64,000 nt of DNA from Pseudozyma flocculosa PF-1 (GCF_000417875.1 NW_006920875.1:164538-228537), one strand, 5' to 3'. Positions 41,545-54,968 are shown, counted from the first letter of the stretch. Program-made: numbers and translations. Notes: generated by a model from the letters alone, not told the origin.

Positions 41545-42852
41545 ATGCCACCAAAGAAGAAGCCGCGCACATCAGACCAGCTCACAATCGCACCGCCCAG
41601 ACCACGCGGCCGACCTCGCAAGTCGCTCGACACCTCAACCGCCTCGGTCCAACCAAAGGCAACGGCAAAGGCCACCACCGCAAAGGCCAAGGGCAACGCC
41701 AATCAAGCTGCCCAGAACAAGGACAAGGCGAAACCTCAGACCAAGGGGAAAGCCAAGGCCAGCGCCGTCCCTGCCAAGAAGTCGAGGCCGTCCACGTCCT
41801 ACCACGCCGACACCACGGGCTACAACTCGCCATCCGAGGACAGCGACGTCTCTGCCCTCTCGGTCATCTCGGACCTCTCCGACTCGTCTTCGGACGCCCT
41901 CTCGGTCGTGTCGGAATCCACGCTCTCGTCCTCCTCCTCGCTCGCATCCGACGACGGCGATGCGTCGGGAGGGCGCAAGAGAAAGTCGCGCCGAGGATGG
42001 CCCACGACCAAGCAGCGCCTGGCAAAGTGGCGGCGCCTCACCATCTCGGAGCGCGAGGCCGTCACGGCAGAGGGCGGCATCGTGTGGAGCGAATGCAGGG
42101 ACATCCTGGCCCAGCTCAGCAAGAAAGCCAGGGGCGTCGTGGCGGATCAGGTCACGTCGATGCTGGCGCGCGTAGAGAGGAGGCTCGAGACGGGCCTCGT
42201 CCCGCCCCTCGCAAAGGGACCGGCGACCACGGCGGGATCCGCAGCTCCGTTCGTGGGCCAGACCAGGAGAGACGTCCCCAGCACCCTCCTGGCTTGGAGG
42301 ATACAGAGGGAGGGCGGCGACCTCCTCGACGCGGATACCGACGTCAAGCTGGGCATGGACGCCGAAATCGTGAGTCGAACCCCCCATCCTTCTGTCCTCC
42401 CATCTCGCCCCCCTCCTCCTGTGCTGCATTGGCCCATTCGGCGATGAAACTCACCGTGTATCGTCTTGACGTTCCTCCTGCCGATCCCCAGGCCGAGCTG
42501 GAAGCCCAGCTGCTCCCCGAAGCCGAACAGGCCGTCGACCTCACCCGCGCCTACCGCGACCAGCAAAAGGAGCTCGGCGCATCCATGGCCCGCATCCAGG
42601 ACCTCAAAAAGGAGCGCAGGCGCCTCAAGGCCGCCCTGCGAACCGACGACCAGGTCCAAAAGGTACGCTTTGCATACCCCCCACATCCTCCTCGACACGG
42701 CGAGACAGACAATGAGCCTGACTGCCTCCTACTCTTCCTTTCCTCTGCTGCCCGCACCCTCGTTGACCCTGCGTCGCCCGCAGATCAAAAAGGTCGTCGA
42801 ACCCGTCATGGCACCCAACGACGTCGAGGGCAAGCTGCTGGCTTACCTCTGA
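41545..42852 (+). CDS. CENP-Q/Okp1/Fta7-like inner kinetochore protein (candidate)
   Basis: Three exons, join(41545..42369, 42492..42662, 42784..42852), give 354 residues. The N-terminus is basic with an AT-hook-like RPRGRPRKS at about residue 18, followed by Lys/Ala-rich and then Ser/Asp-rich disordered sequence. Residues from about 155 are folded: KQRLAKWRRLTISEREAV, VWSECRDILAQLSKK and MLARVERRLETGLVPP. A coiled coil lies in exon 2: LEAQLLPEAEQAVDLTRAYR and DLKKERRRLKAAL. This order, a W-containing helix, an RRL-x-LP-like end, then Leu-x-Pro-Glu followed by a Glu/Lys coiled coil, fits CENP-Q/Okp1/Fta7. It would heterodimerise with CENP-U. Pattern-based assignment; a generic chromatin protein is the main alternative. 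Confidence 0.5.
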
Positions 42853-43072
42853 CATTCACCCAGCTCCTGCCCATGCTCTCCCGTCCTTGAGTCGCCCATG
42901 ATACCCTGCAGCCTCGGTTGCAATTCTCACGATGGTCGGTCAATCGGTCGGCCCACTGCGGCGACGAGCAATGCCGGTGGTGAAAGGTTTCTCTTTTTGA
43001 CCATCGTCCCTGGCATTCTACTACAACCTACATCGCACATCCACACTCCCCAGAGTAGGGTCCGCAGGCGGC

Positions 43073-45003
<1,931 letters not shown>

Positions 45004-45723
45004 GTTCAGGGTTGCAGTTGGAAAAGTTGAGCCGCGAAAAATGGGACGTGTTGGGGTTACGGTGGGACGGGGAAGCAAGGAAGGAGCGCGGCCGCCAAGT
45101 CAGGCCATCGATTATTCGCCAGGCGGGGCAGTCACTCTGGGGGCCAGCAGGCCGGGGGCGAAATCGGCCAGGGGGGGGGGATCAGGCCATCCAGTCCGGC
45201 TGCAGCCGAGCCAGGCCCGAGCCACACGCACGCACGCACGCGGAGCAGACTGCCCAAGGAGCCAGCCAACAACAAGGTGTTGCCCCGAGCGCAACAAAAG
45301 GCCGGCTTGCCTGCAGTCAGTTTCACCGCACCACATCGTCGTGCAGCAGCCAGCCACCGCCTCGCCTCGCCTCGCCTCGCCCTCCTGCACGCACGCAGCT
45401 CTCGAGCTCGTTACGTTTGGTCTCTCCTAGGCAAGCGCGCCGCCCGACGCGCGCCTCCAAGCAAGCGGTCTCGACGACCAGGGTGACATCTTGCAAGCTT
45501 CGCAGAGGCCTCCTCACTCGCACACACATCCGGACCAAAGCACGGGACAACCAGTCTACAACCGAGATGCTGTAGGGGCTGAGAGTCGCGGAGAAAGTGT
45601 AGAGTACAGAGAGGGATGTCGACAGTCGATGGGGGAAGTGTACATGGCTGGATCGGGACGAGACAAGAGAGATCGAGACAGGTTGTGGTCACGGCGGCTC
45701 GAAGCTCAGCGAAGGGCTTGCCA
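45004..45723. promoter_or_regulatory. Thiolase upstream region and zinc-finger gene 3' flank
   Basis: 720 bp between two minus-strand genes. It contains a G9 run near 45171-45179, CCTCG pentamer repeats at about 45360-45382 and ACGC repeats near 45226-45243. No gene is recognised. Confidence 0.5.
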
Positions 45724-48700
45724 TCAGGCAGTGCCGAGCTTCAGGGTGTTTTGGGGTACGAGGCTGCTTCCGCCGCTGGCATCAATGGCGCTCGCAGAGG
45801 TCTCGGTCGAGGTAGGCGGCGGAGCCGGCTGCTGCTGCTGCTGCTGCGGCGGCGGCGGCGGCGACGGCGGCAAGATGGGCTGCTGAGCCTGCTGCACCTG
45901 CATCACAGGTGGCGATAGGGACACTTGCGACGTCGCAGGCTCTCTATTGGCGCTCCCAACCGACAATGCTGGCGCCGAATCTGCCGAAGCAGCAACAGAC
46001 GTAGTTGTCGGGGGAGCAGCCTGCGTAGCCGGAGGAGCCGGTGCGTCTGAGCCACCGACACCGACACCGACACCATCGGTTGCGATTGGACGCGCAGTGT
46101 CCGACTGCTGCCCCTGCGGCTGCACCACAGGCTCGGGTCGAGATTGAGGCTGGGTGGAAGGTGCAGGAGGAAGCTGCACAGGCTGAGGCTGAGGCTGAGG
46201 CTGAAGTATGGGCCGAGTCTCCGCCGCGTCTCGAGGTTGCGACTGAGGTTGCGCAGGGACCTCAGCCGGTCGCTGATTCTCGGCCTGCGGCAGGGTCGCG
46301 ACCTGCGCTTGTGCCTGTCCTGGCTGCTGCTGCGGTGGCGGCGGCGCTTGCGACTGGACCGAGGTCACAGGCGATGTGGACGCTGCGAGCGGCTGCGACT
46401 GCTGCGACTGCTGCGACTGCTGCTGATTCTCCATCGGCCGCTGGGTTAGCGACGCTTGCTTCTGATGCGACGACTGCCGGCGATCCTGGGCCCGCGCCTG
46501 AGCCAGCAACCGCCGGCCAATGTCTTGCACCTCCTGCGAAAAGCCTTGGTCGAGGTCCGACTCGTCGTCCGTCTGCGCATCCCGCGGCGGGGCCGTGGCG
46601 CCGGGGTCGGGCGCCGGGACAGCCTCGCTGCTGGGAGCGGCGAGTGGAGCCGGGCTGGGGCGGCGGGGCACGGATGGAACAGTTGCCGAGGCTGCCTCTG
46701 CCGGCTTGCCAGGCGCTATGGCAGCGGCAGAGGCAGCGTGCGGAGACGGCTGCGACGGCTCCTTTGGCAGTATCGGCCTGGGCGCTGGCATTGTCCTGAC
46801 CGAGTATGCAGCATGCGCTCCGGTAACCGCAGCATGGGGAGCCGGTCGCGTAGATCCAGTGGCACCCCCGGGTTGCTGCCTTTGCGCCGCCGAACTTGCC
46901 GCCGAGGATGGTGGCTTGGAGGCCGCTTGCGTCGATCTCGTCGCGCTGTCCCTCGCCGGACCAGAATGGTAAAGCGAGACCAAGTTGCCGCCGAGCAGCG
47001 TCGTGGCCGACTTGGGGCTCTGGCGCGGTTGAGCCCTGGATGTCGAGCTGGGCGCGGCGGGTGTGACACTGCTGCCTCCTGGTGCGGGACCGGGAGCAGG
47101 CATCGAGGCCGAGACTGACGGTGGCGCCGAGGCAGGCGTGGAACCGGGCCCGGGAACACTGCTGGAGCGGGGCGCCGGGCTGGCGGAGCCCTCTGGGCCA
47201 GCGCTTCCGTCTGCCTCCCTGGACCCCTGCCTCTCGGCGCACTGGTGGCGGTTGCAGGCGTCCCTACGCACGAACGACCTGCCGCACGCCTCGCAACGGA
47301 ACTTCTTGCCCGGCGTTCCCAGACCGAGGCTGGCCAGGCCGCCAGTGTCTCCACGGATCTCGCCGGGATCGCCTTTGATGCCAGGCTCCGGTTCAAACTC
47401 GTGGACGCTCGCAACGTGCCGCTGGAGATCGTGCTTGCGGCTGAACGAGCGCCCGCCCTCGGACCTGCAGCTCGGATAGGGGCAGGGGTAGGGCTTTGAA
47501 CGGTTGGGATCGGGGTCGTGGGTCGCGAGGTGCGTGTTGAGGTTGAAAGCGCGCGCAAACGCACGCTCGCACTTTGGACACTGGAAGCGCTTCACCGGCA
47601 CCTTGCCGCTCCCGCGTGCCGAGGGGCTGCGCCCGCTCTCGCCAGCGTTTGGCGAGGCCCCGTTGGTGGCGATTGAAGGTGTGGCTGCTGACGTCGCGCC
47701 CGCACGGGTCCCATTGGACTTGCTCGCCTCGGCCGCTGCCGCCGCCCTGGACGCCGCTGCTGCCGCTGCCTCAGCCGCCTGCTGAACGACCTGCTCATGC
47801 TGCGCGCTGAGCCGCTTCACGGCCTCGGCCAGGGCACGCTGCGACTCTTCGTCGCCGTTGAGAGGATTACCGTCTCCGATGAACGCTGCTGCGACGCGCG
47901 TGAGCACAGCCAGCTCCTCGCTGATGGAAGTCGACTCGGCCGCGCTGGCGACGACTTCCTTTTGCGGCTCCTCGCCAGCAGAGACAGGAGGGGCATCGGT
48001 GTCTCCGGGTGCCGGAGCGGGTGCTGTGGCGCTTGCTGATTCCGCCTCGCCGGATACTGGAGCGCTCGTGGCCGCTTCGACGGCGTCAATGTCCTGGATG
48101 AGCGCGTCGGCTGCCCTCTCCTCTTCCTCCCTAGTCATGCCGGTCGACGACCCGCCGTGACCGTCGGCAGCATCGGTCGGCGTGCCGCTGCCATGCGAGG
48201 ATGACGGGTGGCGTCGCTCTTCAGCGGACGATGCGCGAACCACGCCCCTAAATGCGAGGTGGTGGTCCTGCGGGTATTGGTACTGAGCGAATGTGTTCTG
48301 AAAGCTTTGCGGAACGCTCGGACTGCCCGTGGCGGCGGCAGGGGCGGAGGCAGTTGTAGAGGTACCATCTGCGGCGACAACGGCATCGACCTGCGGATGT
48401 TGACTCGTCGGAGCGAGCGTGGACCCTGTTGCCGCCGGTTCGGACGCCAACGCCGGCACAGGCGAGCCTGCTGCTGGAGCTGACGCTGTGAAGCCGTTGG
48501 CGACGGCCTCGAGCTCCCTCAGCAAGCGTGTCGTGGCATCCTCGTCGAGCTGCAGCCTCTGCGACTTGGACTCGGCATCGTCGTCGAGCCGGGGCCTCTT
48601 TGTGCCTCTTGACGCAGGATGGACGTCGGGTTCTGCAACCGGAGGCGGCTGCACGGCTTTGTCCGCGCTGATCAAGCTATCCTGCGCGGGCCCGTCCTGA

Positions 48701-49415
48701 GCGTCGTGCTGAGGAGCAGGCGCGTCGGGGTCGAGAGCCTTTCCACCGGCAGAGGCAGCGTCGCTGGCAAACACTTCGCCAGTGGTGCGGCTGCTCGGGT
48801 CTGCATTCGGCGACAACATGGCGGCAGCAGCGGCCGCGATTTCGGACAGCGAGGCGCCTTGGGCTGACGGGCCAAGCTGGGACTTGATCAGAGCCTCGAA
48901 CTGAGCCTGCACCGTTTGCGGGTCGAGCATCGCCTGTCCCGGCTGCTGCTCGTCGGGATGGTGAGAAGGGAATCCGACATCGGATAGGCTGGGTATGCCG
49001 TGCGTTGGGGCCAGACCGCCGTCTATCAGGCCGCTGGTGGCCTCGAGCGGAAGGGCCGCATCAGGTCCGCTGGACGGCGCAGAGAGGGGCACACTCGCCG
49101 CTGCCGCCAGTGGCAAGGGGTTGCTGGTGGGCGGAGCTACCGTGGGTCCCTCTGCGCCTGCACCACTCGCCGAGACCAAGGTTGAGGACGCCGTCGGTAC
49201 GTCGGCTGCCAGCAGAGATCTGCCTGGTGTGGCGGCGGCCGCTATTGTTCGATCATGGTTGGTCCCTGGTGCGGAGGCGCCGACTGCTGCCGATGACAAC
49301 GCCGAGTCCCTCCTTGGGCCCGAGTTCGACGTGGCTCCCGTGGCAGAGCCACGTCCCGGCGAGTGCTGCTTGCGAGCAATGGTGACGGGAGCAAAGGGCA
49401 GGTCGAAGCCACCAG
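45724..49415 (-). CDS. Large C2H2 zinc-finger regulator, main exon (5' end unresolved)
   Basis: The main exon encodes about 1230 residues ending LVPQNTLKLGTA. Long Ala/Ser/Pro/Gln-rich disordered regions flank three fingers near the middle: FQCPKCERAF...THLATH, a second with an insert in its loop (YPCPYPSCRSEGGRSFSRKH...HVASVH), and FRCEACGRSF...CNRHQC, whose last ligand would be Cys rather than His. The order FNLNTH / SFSRKHDLQRH / RRDACNRH resembles Crz1-type calcineurin-regulated factors, but that is a guess. The C-terminus is Gln/Pro-rich, typical of activation domains. No ATG opens the frame: an acceptor TTTCACAG precedes base 49415 in phase 1. A 52-bp candidate exon (50105-50156) splices into it in phase; the ATG-bearing exon was not found. 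An ATG at 49550 would need a GTCGTC donor. Confidence 0.8.
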
Positions 49416-51961
49416 CTGTGAAAGTGCGCACCGGACGGGGAGCAAGGTGGAGCGCGTCGTTAGCAACACGGACCTCGCAACGTGTGTGATGGATGCATGC
49501 CCATGGCGACGACCGGAAGCGTCATTGACGGTTATGGCCTCGCCGTCCACTGCCTGTCAAGAGCGATGACGGCGGTGGCACGGGGGGTCAACCAGCAGCC
49601 ATGAGGACGAGGACGGCGTCGACGTCCATGCCGACGCCGAGCGAGACAGATGCTTGTTCGTGGGAACAAGAGAAGCCAGCCGCAGGCTGCTGTGCGAGGA
49701 TGGAGGGAAGCCATAGCATTACGGGTTGCCGCAGCAACTGCCCTGCCTGACGAAGAGGCTGCCGCAGCAACGTGCGCCGCCGGCCTTCATGCTGAGCCCT
49801 GGCTGCGGTGTCGAGACCCGACGTCCCGCCTCTCCAGCCGATGGCAGCGAGCAAGAGGAAGCATACCCGGCCCGCATCTTGCAGAGACATCGACTGCTGT
49901 GCCAGGCAGCTGAACGGCTAGAGGGGCAACCGACGACGACAACGCAGAGGCCTAGGTCCAGCGAAAGGCAGGGCGTGCTGGCCGGGAGGGTGGCCAGTAG
50001 TCGGTGGCAGCGTTGCGGCCAAGCCCGTAGGCTGACGTGCGAGCATTGGAGCTCGAAAAGACCAAGAGGAGAGAGGCGAAGAGGGGCGCAGAGGGCATGC
50101 TCACCTTGTGGCTTGGTATCGGGGGGGCGGGCTCGCGTGACTTTGGTCGGAGGATGCTGCGGTCAGGAAGGAGGGAATAACGTCGTCGCCGCAGTCGCCC
50201 CTCCCTTGGCCCGGCCTGCCCCTTTTTCCCTTTCCCGAGAAGAGCGCGGGCCCGACTGGCTGGCCAGGCCAGGCCAGGCCAGGCTGGCTTGGAAAATTTC
50301 CCGCCTGCCAGCAGCAGAAAGAGATGGTGGGCTGCCAACCCCAGACTCACCTCGGCTCCGAGGGTGATGTTCTCGGCTTTCTCCGCGGCGCGCCAGATCG
50401 GGGGGCCAGCCAGTTGGGATCGCAATCTGCAACCACCGGCCACGGCAAACTTGATGGTGGTCTCGCCCCGTCGCCCGTCCCAAACTTGCCGGCGACCTCG
50501 CCGAGACAACGTAACAGGCGCAGCGAAGCCAGCGCCGCGGCCCTGCCTGGCTTGTGACGATGACGGTGCAGAACGCACGGCGCGGATGGCCGCGAACCGG
50601 TAGCGCCGTCCCGACGAAGACGATGTGATGACGATGATGCTGGCCGCTGGTCTCGCTCGGGCCGAAGCCGCGACGGTCGGACGTCTACGCCGTTAGCGTA
50701 ACAGGCGAAGAGGTCCAGGCTCTGCAACGCGGATGACATCGGAGCGAGCCGACGGGGCGAGGAGCGGTGCTCACTCCGCTGGTGGTGGTCGCACCGCTCG
50801 GGAGCGGTCCAGCGACGCCGGAGTTGCGTGGCAGGCGGCGGCGTGGCAGCAGGGCCCTGCCTGCGAGATCCGAGGGAGGCATGAAAACCCTAGGCGGCCA
50901 GGCGTCTTTCTCATCTCTCGCGTGGCCAGTCGGGCGCCCTCCTGCCTGACTGCCATGAGGCCCGGAAGAAAAGCCAACGCTTGCCAAGCTTGTGCTTGCC
51001 TGCTTTGTTTGCGGCGGTCTGTCCACCATCTCTGCTTGCGCCCACCTGCTCACGGCGGGGATGTAAGGGCCCGTTCTCGAGAAAAGCTGAGCGGCGAGGC
51101 GTTGCGTGGCGTGGCGTCGTCGAAGGCAAGCACACCATCGTTGACCGTTCCTGGTGACGGCGAGGCAGAAACCGCGACGACGGCCGGTGGAACGGTGGTT
51201 CTCCTCGACGCTGCACACCTCTTTGGCGTGGGGCGTTGGTTTCCAGATCGACGCCCGTCTGAGACCTCGCACAGAGGCGTTCACGTCATCGTCGTATGTA
51301 CGACCAGCAGCAGGTCACCCCAGCTCCTTAGCTTCCTTGGCTTCTGCAGATGAGCCAAGTTCGATGCAGGTGCAGCACCCACCCGGTGGCACCTGGCCTC
51401 TATGCTCGACGACCGTCGAACCTCCGGTACCGGTACCGGTACCGGCGGCGCCTCGATGCACACCGCCACGACCCTGCCGGACTTTGGGCGACGCTACCGT
51501 CACTTGGCTGCACCGTCGGAACTCGCCGCCGTCGAGACAAACGAGTCTCGACGGTCTCGCTCGCACCGCCTGACTGCTTCGGCCCGACTGGCGCTGGCTG
51601 GCTGGTGGCAAGCGCGACCCGGCGGCGTTGCTCCAGCCTGTACCGCTGTTGCCCTCGTTCGCCCCCACGCTACACCGTCTTCATTCACCGGCCACAGTGG
51701 TCACAATGGTCCACCGTGTGGCCTCGAGCTGCAGCCTGCCAAGGTGCGGTCGTCGTCGTTGACTCCAGCTGTCCCCGCGCATCTCCTCCTCATCGCCTCG
51801 AGCAGCTCCACGTTGGGTATAAGATCGACCGGCTGGGCGGCCGTCCTCGACCATCCTCGTTCGTCCACACACGCACAAGCTTCCATCCCTGCCATCCCTG
51901 CTTTCCCCCCGCTCTGATACTGCCTGTACACCTCCCCCGCGGCGGATAACGGGCCACAGCC
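49416..51961. other. Region with candidate 5' exons of the zinc-finger gene and the GMC oxidoreductase promoter
   Basis: 2.5 kb. On the minus strand two well-formed exon ends occur: CCACAAG followed by GTGAGC (exon 50105-50156, acceptor CCGCAG), and GCCGAG followed by GTGAGT at 50352. Both have phases that fit the zinc-finger exon. The upstream frame closes without an ATG, so the start is still missing. CCAGG units lie at 50261-50285, next to GGAAAATTTCCCGCC (50291-50305), which contains an E2F-like TTTCCCGCC. Three GGTACC units lie at about 51426-51445. The right third should hold the GMC gene promoter. Confidence 0.4.
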
Positions 51962-53863
51962 ATGAAGATCAGCGCCTCCTTTGCTAGGCTGAGCGCCTGC
52001 CTCTCGCTCGCCCTCGCCGCGTCCTGCCTCCTCGCAAGCACCGGCGCCGACGCGGCCGTCGTCACCTCCCAGCTCTCCTCGGTGACCGGCCAGGAGTGGG
52101 ACTATGTCATCGTCGGCGCCGGCCTCACGGGCCTCGTCGTCGGCAAGCGCCTCGCCGACGGCGGCAACGCAAAGGTCCTCGTCATCGAGGCGGGCAACGA
52201 CGACCGCGCCAACCCCGACGTCTCTGATGTCGGAAGGTACGGCTCGGCGTTTGGCACCGGCATGGACTGGTCCTTCTCCACCGTCCAGCAGGGCCTCTCG
52301 GGCAACACCAAGACGCTCCGCGCCGGCAAGACGATTGGCGGCTCGACCTCGATCAACGGCGCGGCCTGGAACCGCGGACACCGGAGCCAGTACGACAACC
52401 TCGCCACGCTCGTCGGCGACCAGGGCTTCAACTTCCAGGGCCTCCAGGCCGCCATGAACAAGGCCGAGTCGTTTGTGCCGCCGGACAGCACGCAAAAGAA
52501 CCTCGGCGTGACCTACGACGCCTCGGCGCACGGCAGCAGCGGACCGCTGCAGATCACCTATACCAAGGTCAATGGCGGTGGCAGCCGCCGCCGGTCGGTC
52601 TCGAAGCGCATGTACAGCGGCCCGCAGCAGGCGGCGTTTGTGTCGTCTATCAAGAGCGCCCTGGGCGTCGACAAGGTCGTCGACCAGTGCAGCGGAGACA
52701 ACAACGGCGCCGCCTACGCGGCCAACTCGATCCAGACAAACGGCCAGCGCTCGAGCGCCGCCAGCTCCTACCTCGCCCAGTCCGGCGACAACCTCACCGT
52801 CCTCACCGGCCACCGCGGCGCCAGCCTCGCTTGGGCCGACGGATCGTCGTCGTCGTCGGCCAAGGCCAGCGGCATCAATGTGCAGCAGTCGCAGAACGGG
52901 CCTATCCAGCGCATCCAGGCCAGCCGCGAGGTGATCCTTGCCGCCGGCGCCATCAACACGCCTGCCATCCTGGAGCGGTCGGGCGTCGGCGCGTCGGACG
53001 TCGTGTCGCGGCTCGGTGTGCGCCAGGTCGTCGACCTACCGGGCGTCGGCCGCAACCTGCAGGAGCAGACGATGAACACGCTCGGAGCGCAGGCCAACGT
53101 CAACTACGCCGGCGGCGGACCGTCCAACATGATTGCGATGCCCAACGTCTACCAGCTCCTCGCCAACGCCACGGCGGTGCGCGACTACGTCAACGGCAAC
53201 CTCGACGCCTGGGCCGACTCGCTCGTCTCGCAGGGCCACGTCGCCAGCCGCGAGGGCCTGCTCAAGCAGTGGCAGCTCTCCGTCTCGGCCATCTTTGACG
53301 ACCGGGCGCCCGTGTGCGAGCTCTTCTTCGACACGGGCTACCCGTCCAACTCGTACGGCATCGACACCTGGTGCCTCCTGCCCTTCTCGCGCGGATCCAC
53401 CCACGCCACCTCGACCGACGCCTTCACCGACCCGACCATCAACCCCAACTACTTTGCCATCCCCATCGACATGGACATGCAGGTCGCCGCGCTGCGCGGC
53501 GGGCGTCGCATCCTCCAGGCCGACCCGCTGCGGTCGCTGACGTACAACGGCGAGACGACGCCCGGCTTCGGCCACATCCCCGACGGCACCAACCACGGCC
53601 TGTACAGGCGCTGGCGCGACTGGGTCCTGGGCACTGACGGCACCGGCGGCTTCTCGTCGGTCTCGCACCAGATCGCCACCTGCTCGATGATGCCGCGCGA
53701 GCAGGGCGGCGTCGTCGACCCCACCTTCAAGGTCTACGGGACCGACAACGTGCGCGTCGTCGATGCCAGCGCGCTGCCCGTCCAGGTCAGCGCCCACCTC
53801 TCGAGCACGCTGTACGGCCTCGCCGAAAAGGCTGCCGAGGCTATCCAGGGCGGTCAGGCGTAG
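51962..53863 (+). CDS. Secreted GMC-family FAD oxidoreductase
   Basis: FAD-dependent oxidoreductase of the glucose-methanol-choline family (glucose oxidase, aryl-alcohol oxidase and relatives); the substrate cannot be told. Intronless, 633 residues. A signal peptide covers about residues 1-31 (hydrophobic core ACLSLALAASCLLA), so the product is probably secreted. The FAD dinucleotide motif is DYVIVGAGLTGLVVGKRL, then an acidic end of the fold VLVIEAG. The GMC signature 1 region is LRAGKTIGGSTSINGAAWNR; signature 2 is GAINTPAILERSGVG. The catalytic His-His pair lies in SVSHQIATCSM (near 568) and VQVSAHLSSTLYG (near 610). The second is His as in aryl-alcohol/glucose oxidases. Good start context (CAGCCATGAAG). 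Absence of introns contrasts with many neighbours but not all. Confidence 0.94.
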   Translation: MKISASFARLSACLSLALAASCLLASTGADAAVVTSQLSSVTGQEWDYVIVGAGLTGLVVGKRLADGGNAKVLVIEAGNDDRANPDVSDVGRYGSAFGTGMDWSFSTVQQGLSGNTKTLRAGKTIGGSTSINGAAWNRGHRSQYDNLATLVGDQGFNFQGLQAAMNKAESFVPPDSTQKNLGVTYDASAHGSSGPLQITYTKVNGGGSRRRSVSKRMYSGPQQAAFVSSIKSALGVDKVVDQCSGDNNGAAYAANSIQTNGQRSSAASSYLAQSGDNLTVLTGHRGASLAWADGSSSSSAKASGINVQQSQNGPIQRIQASREVILAAGAINTPAILERSGVGASDVVSRLGVRQVVDLPGVGRNLQEQTMNTLGAQANVNYAGGGPSNMIAMPNVYQLLANATAVRDYVNGNLDAWADSLVSQGHVASREGLLKQWQLSVSAIFDDRAPVCELFFDTGYPSNSYGIDTWCLLPFSRGSTHATSTDAFTDPTINPNYFAIPIDMDMQVAALRGGRRILQADPLRSLTYNGETTPGFGHIPDGTNHGLYRRWRDWVLGTDGTGGFSSVSHQIATCSMMPREQGGVVDPTFKVYGTDNVRVVDASALPVQVSAHLSSTLYGLAEKAAEAIQGGQA

Positions 53864-54082
53864 AGCGGCGGGGCGGCCGACTGCTCTTGTGCCTCGTATG
53901 TATTTGTATACCCTCGTTTCTTGAGTATGTCGGTCGAGTTTACGATGACGGCCGCAAAAACGGACAGTGGCCTCTCGAAGCAACGAATCCAGTCTCCCGA
54001 TCCATCCTGGAGCCGCGTGTGCTTGGTTCGAGATGGTGGAAGAAGGGGCTGATCGCGCGTACCCGCATTGCCGCCCTGCGGA

Positions 54083-54663
54083 TTACGAGTCGATCTTGGC
54101 CTTCTTGCTGTCCTCGCCGTCCTGGGCGGCGCCGTTGGGCTCCCCCTCGTTCCTCTCTCTCTTCTTCTTGGTCCCGTCGGACGCGACTGGTTTGGCATCA
54201 TCGTCTTCGTCTTCGCTGATGTCGTCGTCCGCTGTGGTGCCGAGGGTCAGCAAGGTGGAGGTGAGAGCGAGAGTTTGGTCAGTCGTTCGGCCCAGCGATA
54301 CAGACTGTCAGAGAGAGAGTGGGACGTACCGGCATCGTCTGCACCTTCGTCCTCGTAATCCTCGTCCTCGTCCTCCTCCTCATCGTCCTCGTGATCTTGC
54401 AGCAACCACGACAGGCCAGGGTTGCCATCTCCCTCGTCCTCGTCCTCTCCATCCTCGTCCTGGTCTTCTTCTTGTGCCTCTTCACCCTCCTCTCCGTTCG
54501 CCTCGGCTTCGTCCCGTCGAGATGCATCCCCCCCATCTTCTGCCTCGGGCTCGCGTGGTGCCTCGTCAGACGATGCCGCGGCGTCCCCCGATCTCGTCTC
54601 GTGCCTCGCCTCTTCATGCGTCGATGCGACCGCCCCTTTCGGATCTTGGGACGTCGATGGCAT
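54083..54663 (-). CDS. Small highly acidic nuclear-type protein
   Basis: I do not recognise a family. Two exons, complement(join(54083..54231, 54330..54663)), give 160 residues with phase-1 GT-AG splicing. The composition is extreme: Asp/Glu form most of the residues between about 60 and 125 (EEDQDEDGEDEDEGDG, DDEEEDEDEDYEDEGADD), broken by a short hydrophobic patch PGLSWLLQDH. The C-terminus is basic with a possible nuclear localisation signal (KKKRERNEG ... SKKAKIDS). This is the build of a histone chaperone-like or ribosome-biogenesis acidic protein. Its start, 54663, is the first ATG in frame (CGACAACATGCC). An ACGCGT site lies 109 bp upstream. It converges on the GMC gene (219 bp between stops). 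Confidence 0.8.
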
Positions 54664-54968
54664 GTTGTCGGTTGGATCCAGGCCGGTCGTCGAGGTGGTC
54701 AGGGCTGGTGCGTGCGGTTGGCGGTGGTGGTCGGATTCCAGAGGGGCAAGCGTCAAGGCGCGTTCGCCCCGACGCGTAAAATGCTTGGGTCGTGGGTCCG
54801 TGCGCCTCCCCTCGCCCTCTCTATCCCCGAATCCGTCTTCGTCCTTGTGCCCTCGACCGCCACGGACCTATCTCACACGAAGCCGCCCTTGCCTTCGCTC
54901 AGATTCGGGACGGAGAAGTTAGGCAGATTCCTCGGAAAGGAAGAGGGTACAAGTACAGTCCGCTGGGA
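54664..54968. promoter_or_regulatory. Upstream region of the acidic protein gene with MCB-like site
   Basis: 305 bp. CCCCGACGCGT at 54767-54777 contains ACGCGT, the core bound by MBF-type G1/S regulators in fungi. The same 11-mer recurs upstream of the SANTA-domain gene at 58846-58856. Confidence 0.4.

Noticed and set aside
41269..42852. Plus-strand frame across 40550-42175 (541 codons)
   Set aside because: It runs antisense through the CENP-U-like gene and then out of frame through the CENP-Q-like gene; Arg/Pro/Ser-rich shadow.
54020..54035. tRNA B-box-like GGTTCGAGATGG
   Set aside because: It lacks the CC ending of a B box, and no A box or cloverleaf arms are found around it.
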